DNA from: Clostridia bacterium
GTDB taxonomy: Bacteria; Bacillota; Clostridia; Christensenellales; CAG-1252
NCBI GenBank assembly: GCA_016296985.1
Contig: JAEDHM010000014.1
Coordinates: forward strand, 1 to 17,411
DNA length: 17,411 bases
Reading direction: 5' to 3'
Shown: positions 1 to 6,657 of the stretch, one piece after another
Numbering within the stretch: the stretch's first letter is position 1
Layout: each line of letters starts with the position of its first letter
Position numbers and translations under genes: made by a program
Notes under the pieces: model-generated
The model's input: only the letters and a program-made list of their open reading frames with translations
What the model was told of the DNA's origin: nothing
Databases searched by the model: none

Positions 1-1
1 C

Positions 2-853
2 TCCCAGCTTGTATTCGTTATGTCTTACGCCACAATGCTCCCTCTCGTTTGTCAACTTTTCTTCAAGGACGGAAGCATGTCGGGTTTGGTAGGTATCGCA
101 ATGATGGCTCCCATGATGCTTGTAATTCCCTTCATGGGAAAACTTACCAAAGTGTTTGGTAAAAAAGAAATTTCCGTATGGCCCAACATTTTTGCAATCG
201 TTGTCCTTGTGGAAATGCTTTTCATACCTTTCCCTCGTACAACGGGCGGTATGTTTGCTTACGCCGTAATGCTTGCAGTAGCAATGCTCGCCGCAGCCCC
301 CTTTACCCTTGGCACTTGGTCAATGGTAGCCGACTGTGTCGACGACCAAGAGGTTAAAACGGGAAGACGTGAAGAGGCAAGCGTTTACGCAACCTATTCC
401 CTTGCAAGAAAAATCGCGCAAGGCATTGGCGCATCCTTCGTTGCTTTGTGCGCAGGTTGGGTAGGATACGATTCCACCAACGTTCAAGCTACCACCGCCG
501 AAACTGCAAACGGATTGTTGAAATTGTCCATCGGTTTACCCCTTGTAGGTTTCGTCATCGTCTTTATCGCATTGTTGTTTATCTATGACCTCAACAAGAA
601 AAAGGTTGATAAAAACACTGAGATTTTAAGAGAAAAGCGCCAAGCGGAAGAAGGTGAAAAAGAAATCTTTGAAACCATCGAAAGTGAAGTGTCCGAAAGG
701 GTAGTTGACATCTTTGACTTCGAAGTAGAAAATCAATATGCTGAAGTTGAGATTGAAAGTCAGAAAGAAGGCGTAGAGGAAACTCAAGCCTCAAGCGAAG
801 TTGCCGCAACCGAGTGTCAATTCCTTGAGGAAAATCCCAACGACGCAGAATAA
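2..853 (+). CDS. GPH-family sugar:cation symporter (MelB-like), 5' end cut by window
   Basis: This is the C-terminal 283 residues of a glycoside-pentoside-hexuronide:cation symporter (MFS_2 type), which would import a glycoside with Na+ or H+ across the cytoplasmic membrane. The frame is open from base 2, so the true start lies upstream of the window. Several hydrophobic helices are visible. The cytoplasmic loop reading WSMVADCVDDQEVKTGRREE, followed by SVYATYSLARKIAQGIG, is the family's hallmark (acidic residues, then TGRR, then a conserved Lys before the next helix). The last helix ends near FIYDLNKKK. About 75 further residues form a charged, Glu-rich tail (EEGEKEIFETIESE and onward) that ordinary family members lack. 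The substrate cannot be told from this fragment. The gene ends at TAA, 13 bases before a strong hairpin terminator. Family assignment is secure; the tail's role is unknown. Confidence 0.88.
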   Translation, partial: SQLVFVMSYATMLPLVCQLFFKDGSMSGLVGIAMMAPMMLVIPFMGKLTKVFGKKEISVWPNIFAIVVLVEMLFIPFPRTTGGMFAYAVMLAVAMLAAAPFTLGTWSMVADCVDDQEVKTGRREEASVYATYSLARKIAQGIGASFVALCAGWVGYDSTNVQATTAETANGLLKLSIGLPLVGFVIVFIALLFIYDLNKKKVDKNTEILREKRQAEEGEKEIFETIESEVSERVVDIFDFEVENQYAEVEIESQKEGVEETQASSEVAATECQFLEENPNDAE

Positions 854-866
854 GAAATTTACCACA

Positions 867-907
867 AAACAAAAAGCAAGAAGGCGAAACCTTCTTGCTT
901 TTTGTTT
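867..907. terminator. Bidirectional intrinsic terminator between the symporter gene and upp
   Basis: There is a perfect 18-bp inverted repeat (arms 867-884 and 890-907) with a 5-base cgaaa loop. The core is GCAAGAAGG/CCTTCTTGC, with A-rich and T-rich outer ends. It lies between two convergent genes and has a T-tract on both strands, so it can end transcripts from either side. Confidence 0.93.
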
Positions 908-948
908 ATGCATTTAATTTGATTTTTAATAGTATCGTTTAACGGAGA

Positions 949-1587
949 TTATTTCGTACCGAAAAGTCTGTCGCCGGCATCACCGAGACCGGGTAAGATA
1001 TAGCCGTTTTCATTTAATTCTCTATCCACCGTTGCAAGATAAATTTCTATGTCAGGGTGAGCGTTAGCCAAGGTTTCAACACCTATGGGAGCGGCGATTA
1101 TGGACATTTGCTTTATGTTTTTGCAACCGCGTTTTTTAAGCATATCAATGGCGGAAACCGCGCTACCGCCGGTAGCAAGCATGGGGTCTAAAACTATTAC
1201 GGTTTTGTTTTCAACGCCTACGGGAAGTTTGCAATAATATTCGCAGGGTTGCAAGGTTTCTTCATCTCTGTACAAGCCGATATGACCAACTTTTGCGGTG
1301 GGTAAAAGGTTGTGAATACCGTTTACCATACCAAGACCTGCGCGAAGGACGGGTACTACAACTACGCTTTCGGATACTACTACGGTTTGTTCGGTTTTTT
1401 CCAAAGGTGTTTCGATTATCACCTTTTCGGTAGGAATATCCTTCAAACTTTCAAAACCCATAAGGGTGGTAATTTCCTCAACAAGCTCGCGGAATTCCTT
1501 CATGGTAGTATTTTTATCACGAAGCTTTGCAATTTTGTGGTTTATAAGAGGATGGTCGAATACGGTTACGTTTTTTGGGAAGCTCAT
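949..1587 (-). CDS. upp: Uracil phosphoribosyltransferase
   Basis: Converts uracil plus PRPP to UMP in the cytoplasm (pyrimidine salvage). The 212-residue length matches the family. Visible signatures are the N-terminal NVTVFDHPLINHKIAKLRD block, VVPVLRAGLGM (about 77-87), the PRPP-binding loop LDPMLATGGSA (133-143), and the C-terminal uracil-binding segment GYILPGLGDAGDRLFGT (195-211). The start chosen is the ATG at 1587, because AAGGAG sits 7 bases upstream and the protein begins with the usual MSFPKNV-type N-terminus. The frame is open a further 43 codons upstream, but that stretch has no family similarity. No convincing promoter lies between 1588 and 1737. The nearest good one is at 1858-1886, beyond a short open frame and a terminator, so upp is probably attenuation-controlled. 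Function is certain; regulation is inferred. Confidence 0.97.
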   Translation of the reverse strand: MSFPKNVTVFDHPLINHKIAKLRDKNTTMKEFRELVEEITTLMGFESLKDIPTEKVIIETPLEKTEQTVVVSESVVVVPVLRAGLGMVNGIHNLLPTAKVGHIGLYRDEETLQPCEYYCKLPVGVENKTVIVLDPMLATGGSAVSAIDMLKKRGCKNIKQMSIIAAPIGVETLANAHPDIEIYLATVDRELNENGYILPGLGDAGDRLFGTK

Positions 1588-1737
1588 AATATCTCCTTGC
1601 ATTTTTATTTGGCTACACGCTTGACTGATTTTTGAGGAAAAGGTTGACAAATACTTCGTTTTCTTCAATCCCTCGAAAGAATTTAAGCTAAATTCAGTCA
1701 AATGCGACAAAGCCATTTGTTATTTCCCATAGGGTAT

Positions 1738-1766
1738 AAAAAAAGTCGTAAAGACTACGACTTTTT
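1738..1766 (-). terminator. Intrinsic terminator in the upp leader (candidate attenuator)
   Basis: On the minus strand the RNA folds as AAAAAGUCGUA, loop GUCUU, UACGACUUUUU, followed by more U, giving a seven-U run at 1744-1738. The 5' arm (1766-1756) starts inside the UAA stop codon of the preceding 22-codon frame. It stands about 150 bases before the upp start, so upp transcripts from the 1858-1886 promoter must read through it. Confidence 0.75.
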
Positions 1767-1833
1767 ACAAACGATAAAAGGAAAGGGAAGAAAAGTTTTG
1801 TTGTCCGATTGTAAAAACGGGTGCAAAGTCCAT
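1765..1833 (-). CDS. Putative 22-residue leader peptide upstream of upp
   Basis: This short frame encodes MDFAPVFTIGQQ then NFSSLSFYRL and stops at TAA (1767-1765). Its ATG has an excellent ribosome site, AAAGGAG, 7 bases upstream (1841-1847), and lies about 18 bases after the predicted transcription start. The last third is coded by a pyrimidine tract: 25 of 29 bases from 1796 to 1768 are T or C, 17 of them T. The stop codon abuts the terminator hairpin. The peptide has no similarity that I recognise and is not rich in any one amino acid, so an amino-acid-sensing attenuator is unlikely. The layout is that of the E. coli pyrBI leader, where UTP-sensitive polymerase pausing is coupled to leader translation. 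Translation is well supported by the ribosome site; the regulatory role is inferred. Confidence 0.55.
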   Translation of the reverse strand: MDFAPVFTIGQQNFSSLSFYRL

Positions 1834-1857
1834 ATCATTTCTCCTTTCGTTTTGCAT

Positions 1858-1886
1858 ATTATAAAACAAAACTGGTATTTTTGCAA
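1858..1886 (-). promoter_or_regulatory. Sigma-A promoter for the upp leader transcript
   Basis: On the minus strand there is TTGCAA (1881-1886), a 17-base spacer and a perfect TATAAT (1858-1863). The predicted start is near 1851, a few bases before the AAAGGAG of the leader ORF. This is the only good minus-strand promoter upstream of upp in the window. Confidence 0.75.
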
Positions 1887-1925
1887 CCAACCCGAGGCAG
1901 TTTTCCCGATTTAACTCAATTTTAG

Positions 1926-1955
1926 GTAAAAGATCCCTTGCAAAGTTTCTTTTAC
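1926..1955. repeat. Inverted repeat between divergent upp and rtcB promoters
   Basis: Arms GTAAAAGA (1926-1933) and TCTTTTAC (1948-1955) are perfectly complementary with a 14-base loop. It sits in the A/T-rich gap between the divergent promoters at 1858-1886 and 2055-2083, which otherwise shows no gene. It may be a protein site or chance; there is no U-tract to make it a terminator. Confidence 0.35.
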
Positions 1956-2054
1956 TCAAAAAAACTAGAGTTCATCGTTTTTTATCCTCAAATTTTACAA
2001 AATGCATAAATCAAAATTTTTCAAAGAAATAAATAAAAATATTTGTAAAAATCG

Positions 2055-2083
2055 TTGCATATTTTGTTATACCTTGTTATAAT
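2055..2083 (+). promoter_or_regulatory. Sigma-A promoter for rtcB
   Basis: TTGCAT (2055-2060), 17-base spacer, TATAAT (2078-2083). The expected start is near 2090, giving a leader of about 23 bases that contains AAGGAG (2098-2103) ahead of the ATG at 2113. Confidence 0.85.
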
Positions 2084-2112
2084 GATTTTATCTTAAAAAA
2101 GGAGAGTGGATT

Positions 2113-3294
2113 ATGGAATACGATTTGAAGATTTATGCAGACAATATCGAGCCTGTGGCTCTAAATCAAATTTACACTTTGTTGGCTCAACCCACCTTCC
2201 TTGGTGAAAAGGTGAGGATTATGCCCGACGTACACGCCGGACTTGGTTGTGTAGTTGGCTTTACTTCAACGATGAAGGACAAGGTTATCCCCAATATAAT
2301 CGGCGTGGATATCGGTTGCGGTATGTTGTGTGTCGAACTTGGCAAGGTGGATATATCTTTCCCCGCACTTGACGACTTTATAAAAGGTCATATCCCTTCC
2401 GGAAGCGAGGTAAGGCGCGAGGTTTTGGGTACCGACCTAATCAACGCCCTTTACTGCAAAAAAAGTTTGCGTAATATGGACAGACTTGAAGGCTCGTTGG
2501 GCACTTTGGGCGGCGGAAATCACTTTATCGAAGTGGACGTTGACGACAAGGGAAACTATTATTTGGTTATCCATACGGGAAGCCGAAATCTTGGCTTGCA
2601 GGTTGCCAATATCTATCAAAAAATGGCGGTAGAAAGTTGCAAAAAGGTGGCGGAAAGCGAAAGGGTAGCCCTTATCGAAAAGCTTAAAAAGGAAAACCGT
2701 CATCATGAGATTCCCGATGAGTTGAAAAAACTAACCGATAAATATGCTTACAAGTCCAAAATTCCTGCTGATTTATGCTATCTTGACGGCGAGGAAATGG
2801 AAAAGTATATGCACGATATGCGTATTTGCCAAGAATTTGCGGTACGAAATCGCAAAAAGATTGCAGATGAAATTCTCGCTTTTCTAAATATTAGAAAGTT
2901 TTCCTCCTTTGAAACGGTACACAATTTTATTGATGACAAGGGCATTATACGAAAGGGCGCCGTTCCCGCTCACTTGGAACAAAAGATTTTGATTCCCATG
3001 AATATGCGTGACGGATGCTTGGTTTGTATCGGTAAAGGCAACGAGGACTGGAATTGCTCCGCTCCTCACGGCGCAGGAAGGATTTGTAGCCGTAGCGAGG
3101 CGAAAAAACTTTTGTCCGTTGAAGAGTTCCAAAATGCAATGGAGGGAATCTATACCACCACCGCAAACGAATCAACCATTGACGAAGCGCCTCAAGCCTA
3201 CAAGCCTGCTCAAAGCATTATGAATCTTATATCTCCCACCGCCGAAATAATCGAGGTTATCAAACCCGTTTACAACTTTAAGGCAGCGGAATAG
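2113..3294 (+). CDS. rtcB: RtcB-family RNA 3'-phosphate/5'-OH ligase
   Basis: A GTP- and Mn2+-dependent RNA ligase that joins RNA ends carrying 2',3'-cyclic phosphate or 3'-phosphate to 5'-OH; in bacteria it is used for RNA repair. The 393-residue length fits the short bacterial subgroup. Active-site signatures are all present: PDVHAG (38-43), the metal-binding GVDIGCG (64-70, with D66 and C69), GGGNHF (133-138, H137), HTGSR (154-158, H154), VHNFID (H270) and APHGAGR (317-323), whose H319 matches the histidine guanylylated during catalysis. The start is fixed by AAGGAG nine bases upstream and a consensus promoter. The gene stands alone, flanked by terminators; no archease, RtcA or RtcR partner is seen. 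Whether it acts in tRNA or rRNA repair is unknown. Confidence 0.95.
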   Translation: MEYDLKIYADNIEPVALNQIYTLLAQPTFLGEKVRIMPDVHAGLGCVVGFTSTMKDKVIPNIIGVDIGCGMLCVELGKVDISFPALDDFIKGHIPSGSEVRREVLGTDLINALYCKKSLRNMDRLEGSLGTLGGGNHFIEVDVDDKGNYYLVIHTGSRNLGLQVANIYQKMAVESCKKVAESERVALIEKLKKENRHHEIPDELKKLTDKYAYKSKIPADLCYLDGEEMEKYMHDMRICQEFAVRNRKKIADEILAFLNIRKFSSFETVHNFIDDKGIIRKGAVPAHLEQKILIPMNMRDGCLVCIGKGNEDWNCSAPHGAGRICSRSEAKKLLSVEEFQNAMEGIYTTTANESTIDEAPQAYKPAQSIMNLISPTAEIIEVIKPVYNFKAAE

Positions 3295-3304
3295 AGAAAG
3301 TGAG

Positions 3305-3333
3305 AAAGCAAACGAAAGGTCGTTTGCTTTTTT
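3305..3333 (+). terminator. Intrinsic terminator after rtcB
   Basis: Arms AAAGCAAACGA (3305-3315) and TCGTTTGCTTT (3320-3330) form a perfect 11-bp stem with a 4-base loop. A T-run (3328-3333) follows, 10 bases after the TAG stop. Confidence 0.93.
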
Positions 3334-3374
3334 CTTGTATAAAGCCCTTGTTTTTGGGGGATAAAAACCCTATT

Positions 3375-3393
3375 AAGGGATAAAATATCCCTT
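3375..3393. repeat. Perfect 8-bp palindrome upstream of typA
   Basis: AAGGGATA (3375-3382), AAA, TATCCCTT (3386-3393). It lies between the rtcB terminator and the typA promoter and lacks a U-tract. It could be an operator for typA or a short RNA hairpin; no known site is recognised. Confidence 0.4.
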
Positions 3394-3419
3394 GAAATTC
3401 TAACAAAGCTTAAAATCAG

Positions 3420-3449
3420 TTGATTTTTTTTACTCTATCGTTTTATTAT
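3420..3449 (+). promoter_or_regulatory. Probable promoter for typA
   Basis: TTGATT (3420-3425), 18-base spacer, TATTAT (3444-3449). Both hexamers are one or two bases off consensus. It lies 30 bases before the ATG at 3479, with CGGAGA (3468-3473) as ribosome site. Confidence 0.55.
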
Positions 3450-3478
3450 GATAAAGAACTTTGTAATCGGAGATTTTT

Positions 3479-5305
3479 ATGATTCGTAACGATTTAAGAA
3501 ACATTGCAATTATCGCCCACGTTGACCACGGCAAAACTACTCTTGTTGACGAAATGTTGAAACAAGGCGGAATTTTCCGCAACAATCAACAAGTAGCGGA
3601 AAGGGTTATGGATAGCAACGACCTTGAAAGGGAAAGGGGTATTACCATTTTGGCAAAAAATACCGCCGCCTACTACAAGGACGTAAAAATCAACATAATC
3701 GACACTCCCGGACACGCCGACTTTGGTGGCGAGGTTGAAAGAATATTGAAGATGGTAAACGGCGTTTTGCTTTTGGTTGACGCCGTTGAAGGTCCTATGC
3801 CTCAAACCCGTTTCGTTTTACAAAAGGCCCTTGAATTGGGACACCGCATTATCATTTGCGTAAACAAGGTTGACCGCCCCGATGCCGAGCCTGCTCGTGT
3901 TGTGGACGAAGTTTTGAATCTTATGCTTGACCTTGATGCAGACGAAGAACAACTTGAAAGTCCTATCGTTTACTGTAGCGGTAGATACGGCACAAGTTCC
4001 CTAAATCCCGACAGTCAACAAGACACCTTGTTCCCGCTTTTTGAAACTATCGTAAACTATATCGTTCCCCCCGAAGGCGACGAAAAGGGAGATGGACAGT
4101 TGTTGGTCAGTTCCATTGACTACAACGACTACGTTGGCCGTATCGGTATTGGCCGTATTGAAAGGGGAACTTTCAAAACAGGACAAGAAATCGTTGTTTG
4201 CGACTATCACAGTGGACTTACCCCTTACAAAGCGAAAATGGTTACTTTGATGCAAATCGACGGACTAAAGCGCGTACCTGTTGAAAGCGCAATGGTAGGC
4301 GATATAGTTTGTTTCTCGGGCTGTACCGATATTACAATAGGAAACACAGTTTGCGCCCCCTCGAAGGTCGAGCCTTTGCACTTCGTCAAAATCGGCGCTC
4401 CCACCATTGAAATGCGCTTTATGGTAAACGACAGCCCCTTTGCAGGACGTGAAGGAAAGTTTGTTACCACTCGTCAGCTTAAAGACCGTTTGAATAAAGA
4501 ACTTTTAAAGGACGTTTCCCTTAAGGTTGAAGAAACCGAGAAGACTGATACCTTTATCGTAAAGGGCAGAGGTGAAATGCACCTTTCCGTTTTGATTGAA
4601 ACCATGCGCCGTGAAGGATACGAATTTGCGGTATCAATGCCAAAAGTTCTTTTCAAGTACGAAAACGGCGTTAAAATGGAACCTATGGAACAGTTGATTA
4701 TCGACGTGCCCGACGAATCCTTGGGAAGCGTTATGGAAAAAATCGGTTCTCGAAAGGGCGAATTGGTAAATATGACTCCTATCGGATCAAGAAAACGTCT
4801 CGAGTTTACTATCCCTGCCCGTGGTTTGATCGGCTATAAAAACGAGTTTTTGACTGACACCAAGGGAGAAGGCGTTATGAATACCCTCTTTATCGGTTAC
4901 GACGAATATAAAGGAGATATCGTAAGACGTTTTACCGGCAGTTTGGTTGCATATGAAACCGGCGAAGCCGTAACCTACGGCTTGTTTAACGCTCAAGGTC
5001 GCGGTCCTTTGTTCGTAGGACCTAACACCCCCGTTTACGAGGGTATGATCGTGGGTATGACTCCCAAGCAAGAGGATATCGTTGTAAACGTTTGTAAGAA
5101 AAAGCACGTTACAAATATGCGTTCTTCCTCGGCAGACGAGGCTTTAAGACTTACTCCTATCAAGAGGATGAGTTTGGAAGAGATGCTAGAATTTTTGGGC
5201 GAGGACGAAATTTTAGAAGTTACTCCCAAAAATTTGAGAATGAGAAAAATTATCCTTTCCAACATGTACCGCGCAAAGGATAAGTACGGAAACAAAAACA
5301 ACTAA
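3479..5305 (+). CDS. typA: Translational GTPase TypA/BipA
   Basis: A ribosome-associated GTPase of the EF-G/LepA superfamily, linked in other bacteria to 50S assembly, low-temperature growth and stress. The 608-residue length is typical. The GTPase motifs are intact: P-loop AHVDHGKT (13-20), switch I RGITI (53-57), switch II DTPGHADF (75-82) and NKVD (129-132). After domain II, the EF-G-like region contains VKGRGEMHLSVLIETMRREGYEF. The TypA-specific C-terminal domain contains RGLIGYKNEFLTDTKGEG, with a stretch like FRSSSADEALRLTPIKRMSLEE further on (here MRSSSADEALRLTP). The start is the ATG at 3479, after CGGAGA. The gene is monocistronic, ending in a strong hairpin. Nothing is missing or unusual. 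Confidence 0.97.
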   Translation: MIRNDLRNIAIIAHVDHGKTTLVDEMLKQGGIFRNNQQVAERVMDSNDLERERGITILAKNTAAYYKDVKINIIDTPGHADFGGEVERILKMVNGVLLLVDAVEGPMPQTRFVLQKALELGHRIIICVNKVDRPDAEPARVVDEVLNLMLDLDADEEQLESPIVYCSGRYGTSSLNPDSQQDTLFPLFETIVNYIVPPEGDEKGDGQLLVSSIDYNDYVGRIGIGRIERGTFKTGQEIVVCDYHSGLTPYKAKMVTLMQIDGLKRVPVESAMVGDIVCFSGCTDITIGNTVCAPSKVEPLHFVKIGAPTIEMRFMVNDSPFAGREGKFVTTRQLKDRLNKELLKDVSLKVEETEKTDTFIVKGRGEMHLSVLIETMRREGYEFAVSMPKVLFKYENGVKMEPMEQLIIDVPDESLGSVMEKIGSRKGELVNMTPIGSRKRLEFTIPARGLIGYKNEFLTDTKGEGVMNTLFIGYDEYKGDIVRRFTGSLVAYETGEAVTYGLFNAQGRGPLFVGPNTPVYEGMIVGMTPKQEDIVVNVCKKKHVTNMRSSSADEALRLTPIKRMSLEEMLEFLGEDEILEVTPKNLRMRKIILSNMYRAKDKYGNKNN

Positions 5306-5309
5306 AATT

Positions 5310-5340
5310 AAGCAAGGCATTCTTTTGCCTTGCTTTCTTA
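5310..5340 (+). terminator. Intrinsic terminator after typA
   Basis: Arms AAGCAAGGCA (5310-5319) and TGCCTTGCTT (5326-5335), a perfect 10-bp stem with a 6-base loop, then a short T-rich tail. It begins five bases after the TAA. Confidence 0.9.
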
Positions 5341-5361
5341 TAAAACAAAAGGGGCTTTTTT

Positions 5362-6330
5362 CTGGCAAGAAAGTTTTATACCACTAAAAAAATAGGAAAT
5401 GAATTTATCACCGTTGAAGGATTGGATTTATATCCTATTCAATCTATTGATTCTCATCAAGTCAGCCGTATTCTTTGAGGTTGGGAAATTGCTGAAAAGT
5501 ATGATTCTCACGAAACCTATTTGCGTGACGACTCTGAAAGGGGTACGGGTAGCGGAGACGGTAGCGAGTACGATTTATATACAACCACTCGCGTCTCTAC
5601 GGGAGAACGAAATTACCCTATTCATTCCACTTTGCACGACCTAATCCTTGACGACGGCAAGTTTGTTGGTATTGTGGTCAAAGACTCCTTTATTCTTTTG
5701 GCAAACGGCGATATTTTGGGTAGAAACGTCATTGACGAAAGGAACAGAGATGGGGACGGAGAGGTTAGAACTCTTACCTTGTTGGAAAAACCTTGCGAAA
5801 CCATAATTGCAAAAACAGAGGGCGATGCAATCACCTATTCTTTATACGCGGCCAACACGGATATCGTATCAATCATAATCCCCGAGGGAGTTACCACAAT
5901 CACAAAGCGCGCCTTCGTCAATTGTTTCCGTCTTGAAGAGGTCGTTTTGCCCTCAACACTTACCCTCATTGACAGGCAAGCCTTTGGCGGTTGCCACAAT
6001 TTGGTTACAGTCAACTTGCCCGAAAGTCTTGTAGGCCTTGAACCCGGCGCTTTCATATACTGTATTGCCCTTGAGGACGTGACTATTCCTTCAGGTATAA
6101 GCGTTGTAGGGGAAGAAACCTTCTACGGTTGTACCGCTTTGAAAGAAGTTACTTTACCCGAAAGCATAACTTGTATAAAGAGAGAAGCCTTTGCAAAATG
6201 TAAAAAACTAACCCAAATCAACTATCAAGGAAGCAAAAAGCAATGGAAGGCAATCACTCTCCATAATGCGTGGAAAGGGGATATAACCCTTGTCGTCCAC
6301 TGTACCGACGGGGATATAAATTGTAAATAA
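5362..6330 (+). pseudogene. BspA-type leucine-rich-repeat protein interrupted by in-frame TGA
   Basis: The long open part (5521-6330, 269 codons from a TTG) encodes about five LRR_5/BspA-like repeats. The marker A/T-F pair recurs exactly every 23 residues (131, 154, 177, 200, 223), each repeat reading like IPEGVTTITKRAFVNC. The same frame is open upstream from 5344, and this stretch reads as natural protein (RKFYTTKKIGNEFITVEG). It is broken once, by TGA at 5476-5478 between SRIL and GWEIAEKYD. The best upstream start would be CTG at 5362 behind AAAAGGGG (5347-5354); no ATG fits, and the TTG at 5521 has no ribosome site. The likely history is a Trp TGG changed to TGA, plus a lost start. No signal peptide or anchor is seen. 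Function is unknown; such repeats usually mediate binding. A functional shortened product cannot be excluded. Confidence 0.6.
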
Positions 6331-6408
6331 TTACCCAAATCAAGCCTTGTATATTCTCAATACACGCTATATACGTGTTAAGCAGTTGTAATGCAATATA
6401 CTACGTAG

Positions 6409-6444
6409 AAAAAAACACTCGTTGATAGCAACGAGTGTTTTTTT
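6409..6444. terminator. Bidirectional terminator between the LRR gene and tRNA-Thr
   Basis: A perfect 16-bp inverted repeat (6409-6424 and 6429-6444) with core CACTCGTTG/CAACGAGTG, a 4-base loop and seven A/T at each outer end. It follows the tRNA 3' end directly on the minus strand and also faces the LRR gene. Confidence 0.93.
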
Positions 6445-6445
6445 G

Positions 6446-6521
6446 TGGAGCTAATGGCCGGATTCGAACCGGCGACCTGTTCATTACGAGTGAACTGCTC
6501 TACCTGCTGAGCCACATTAGC
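6446..6521 (-). tRNA. tRNA-Thr, anticodon CGT
   Basis: A 76-base cloverleaf on the minus strand with encoded CCA. The acceptor stem GCTAATG (from 6521) pairs with CATTAGC. The D-arm contains AGCAGGTAGAGC. The anticodon arm is GTTCA-CTCGTAA-TGAAC, giving anticodon CGT, which reads ACG. The T-arm is CCGG-TTCGAAT-CCGG. It is flanked by a perfect promoter and a terminator, so it is transcribed alone. Confidence 0.96.
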
Positions 6522-6532
6522 AAACTTGCTTT

Positions 6533-6561
6533 ATTATACATTATGCCTTGAAACCTGTCAA
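6533..6561 (-). promoter_or_regulatory. Consensus sigma-A promoter for tRNA-Thr
   Basis: On the minus strand: TTGACA (6556-6561), 17-base spacer, TATAAT (6533-6538). Both hexamers are perfect. The start falls a few bases before the mature tRNA 5' end at 6521. Confidence 0.92.
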
Positions 6562-6605
6562 TAATTTTATAATATTTCTTTGTTTGAGGCAAGAGTTGAA
6601 TAGGA

Positions 6606-6634
6606 TTGACAACAAGGGTGATTGAGGGTACAAT
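6606..6634 (+). promoter_or_regulatory. Sigma-A promoter for the rRNA methyltransferase gene
   Basis: TTGACA (6606-6611), 17-base spacer, TACAAT (6629-6634). It is followed by a leader of about 17 bases with GCGAGGAA (6649-6656) immediately ahead of the ATG at 6658. Confidence 0.88.
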
Positions 6635-6657
6635 GAAAGGATAGAAAGCGAGGAAAT

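Noticed and set aside
1686..1697. 12-base match AGCTAAATTCAG shared with 11984-11995
   Set aside because: Matches of this length are expected by chance in a 17-kb A/T-rich window, and the flanks do not align.
1588..1716. 43-residue N-terminal extension of upp
   Set aside because: It is outside the family's conserved length and lacks a ribosome site, whereas the ATG at 1587 has AAGGAG at ideal distance.
1765..1959. 64-residue minus-strand frame overlapping the upp leader
   Set aside because: Its upper two thirds lie across the -35/-10 promoter. Only the last 22 codons sit behind a ribosome site and inside the predicted transcript.
5476..5478. TGA read as tryptophan or selenocysteine
   Set aside because: The sigma gene uses TGA as its stop, overlapping the next start, and no selenocysteine insertion hairpin is visible after 5478. 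A nonsense mutation is simpler.
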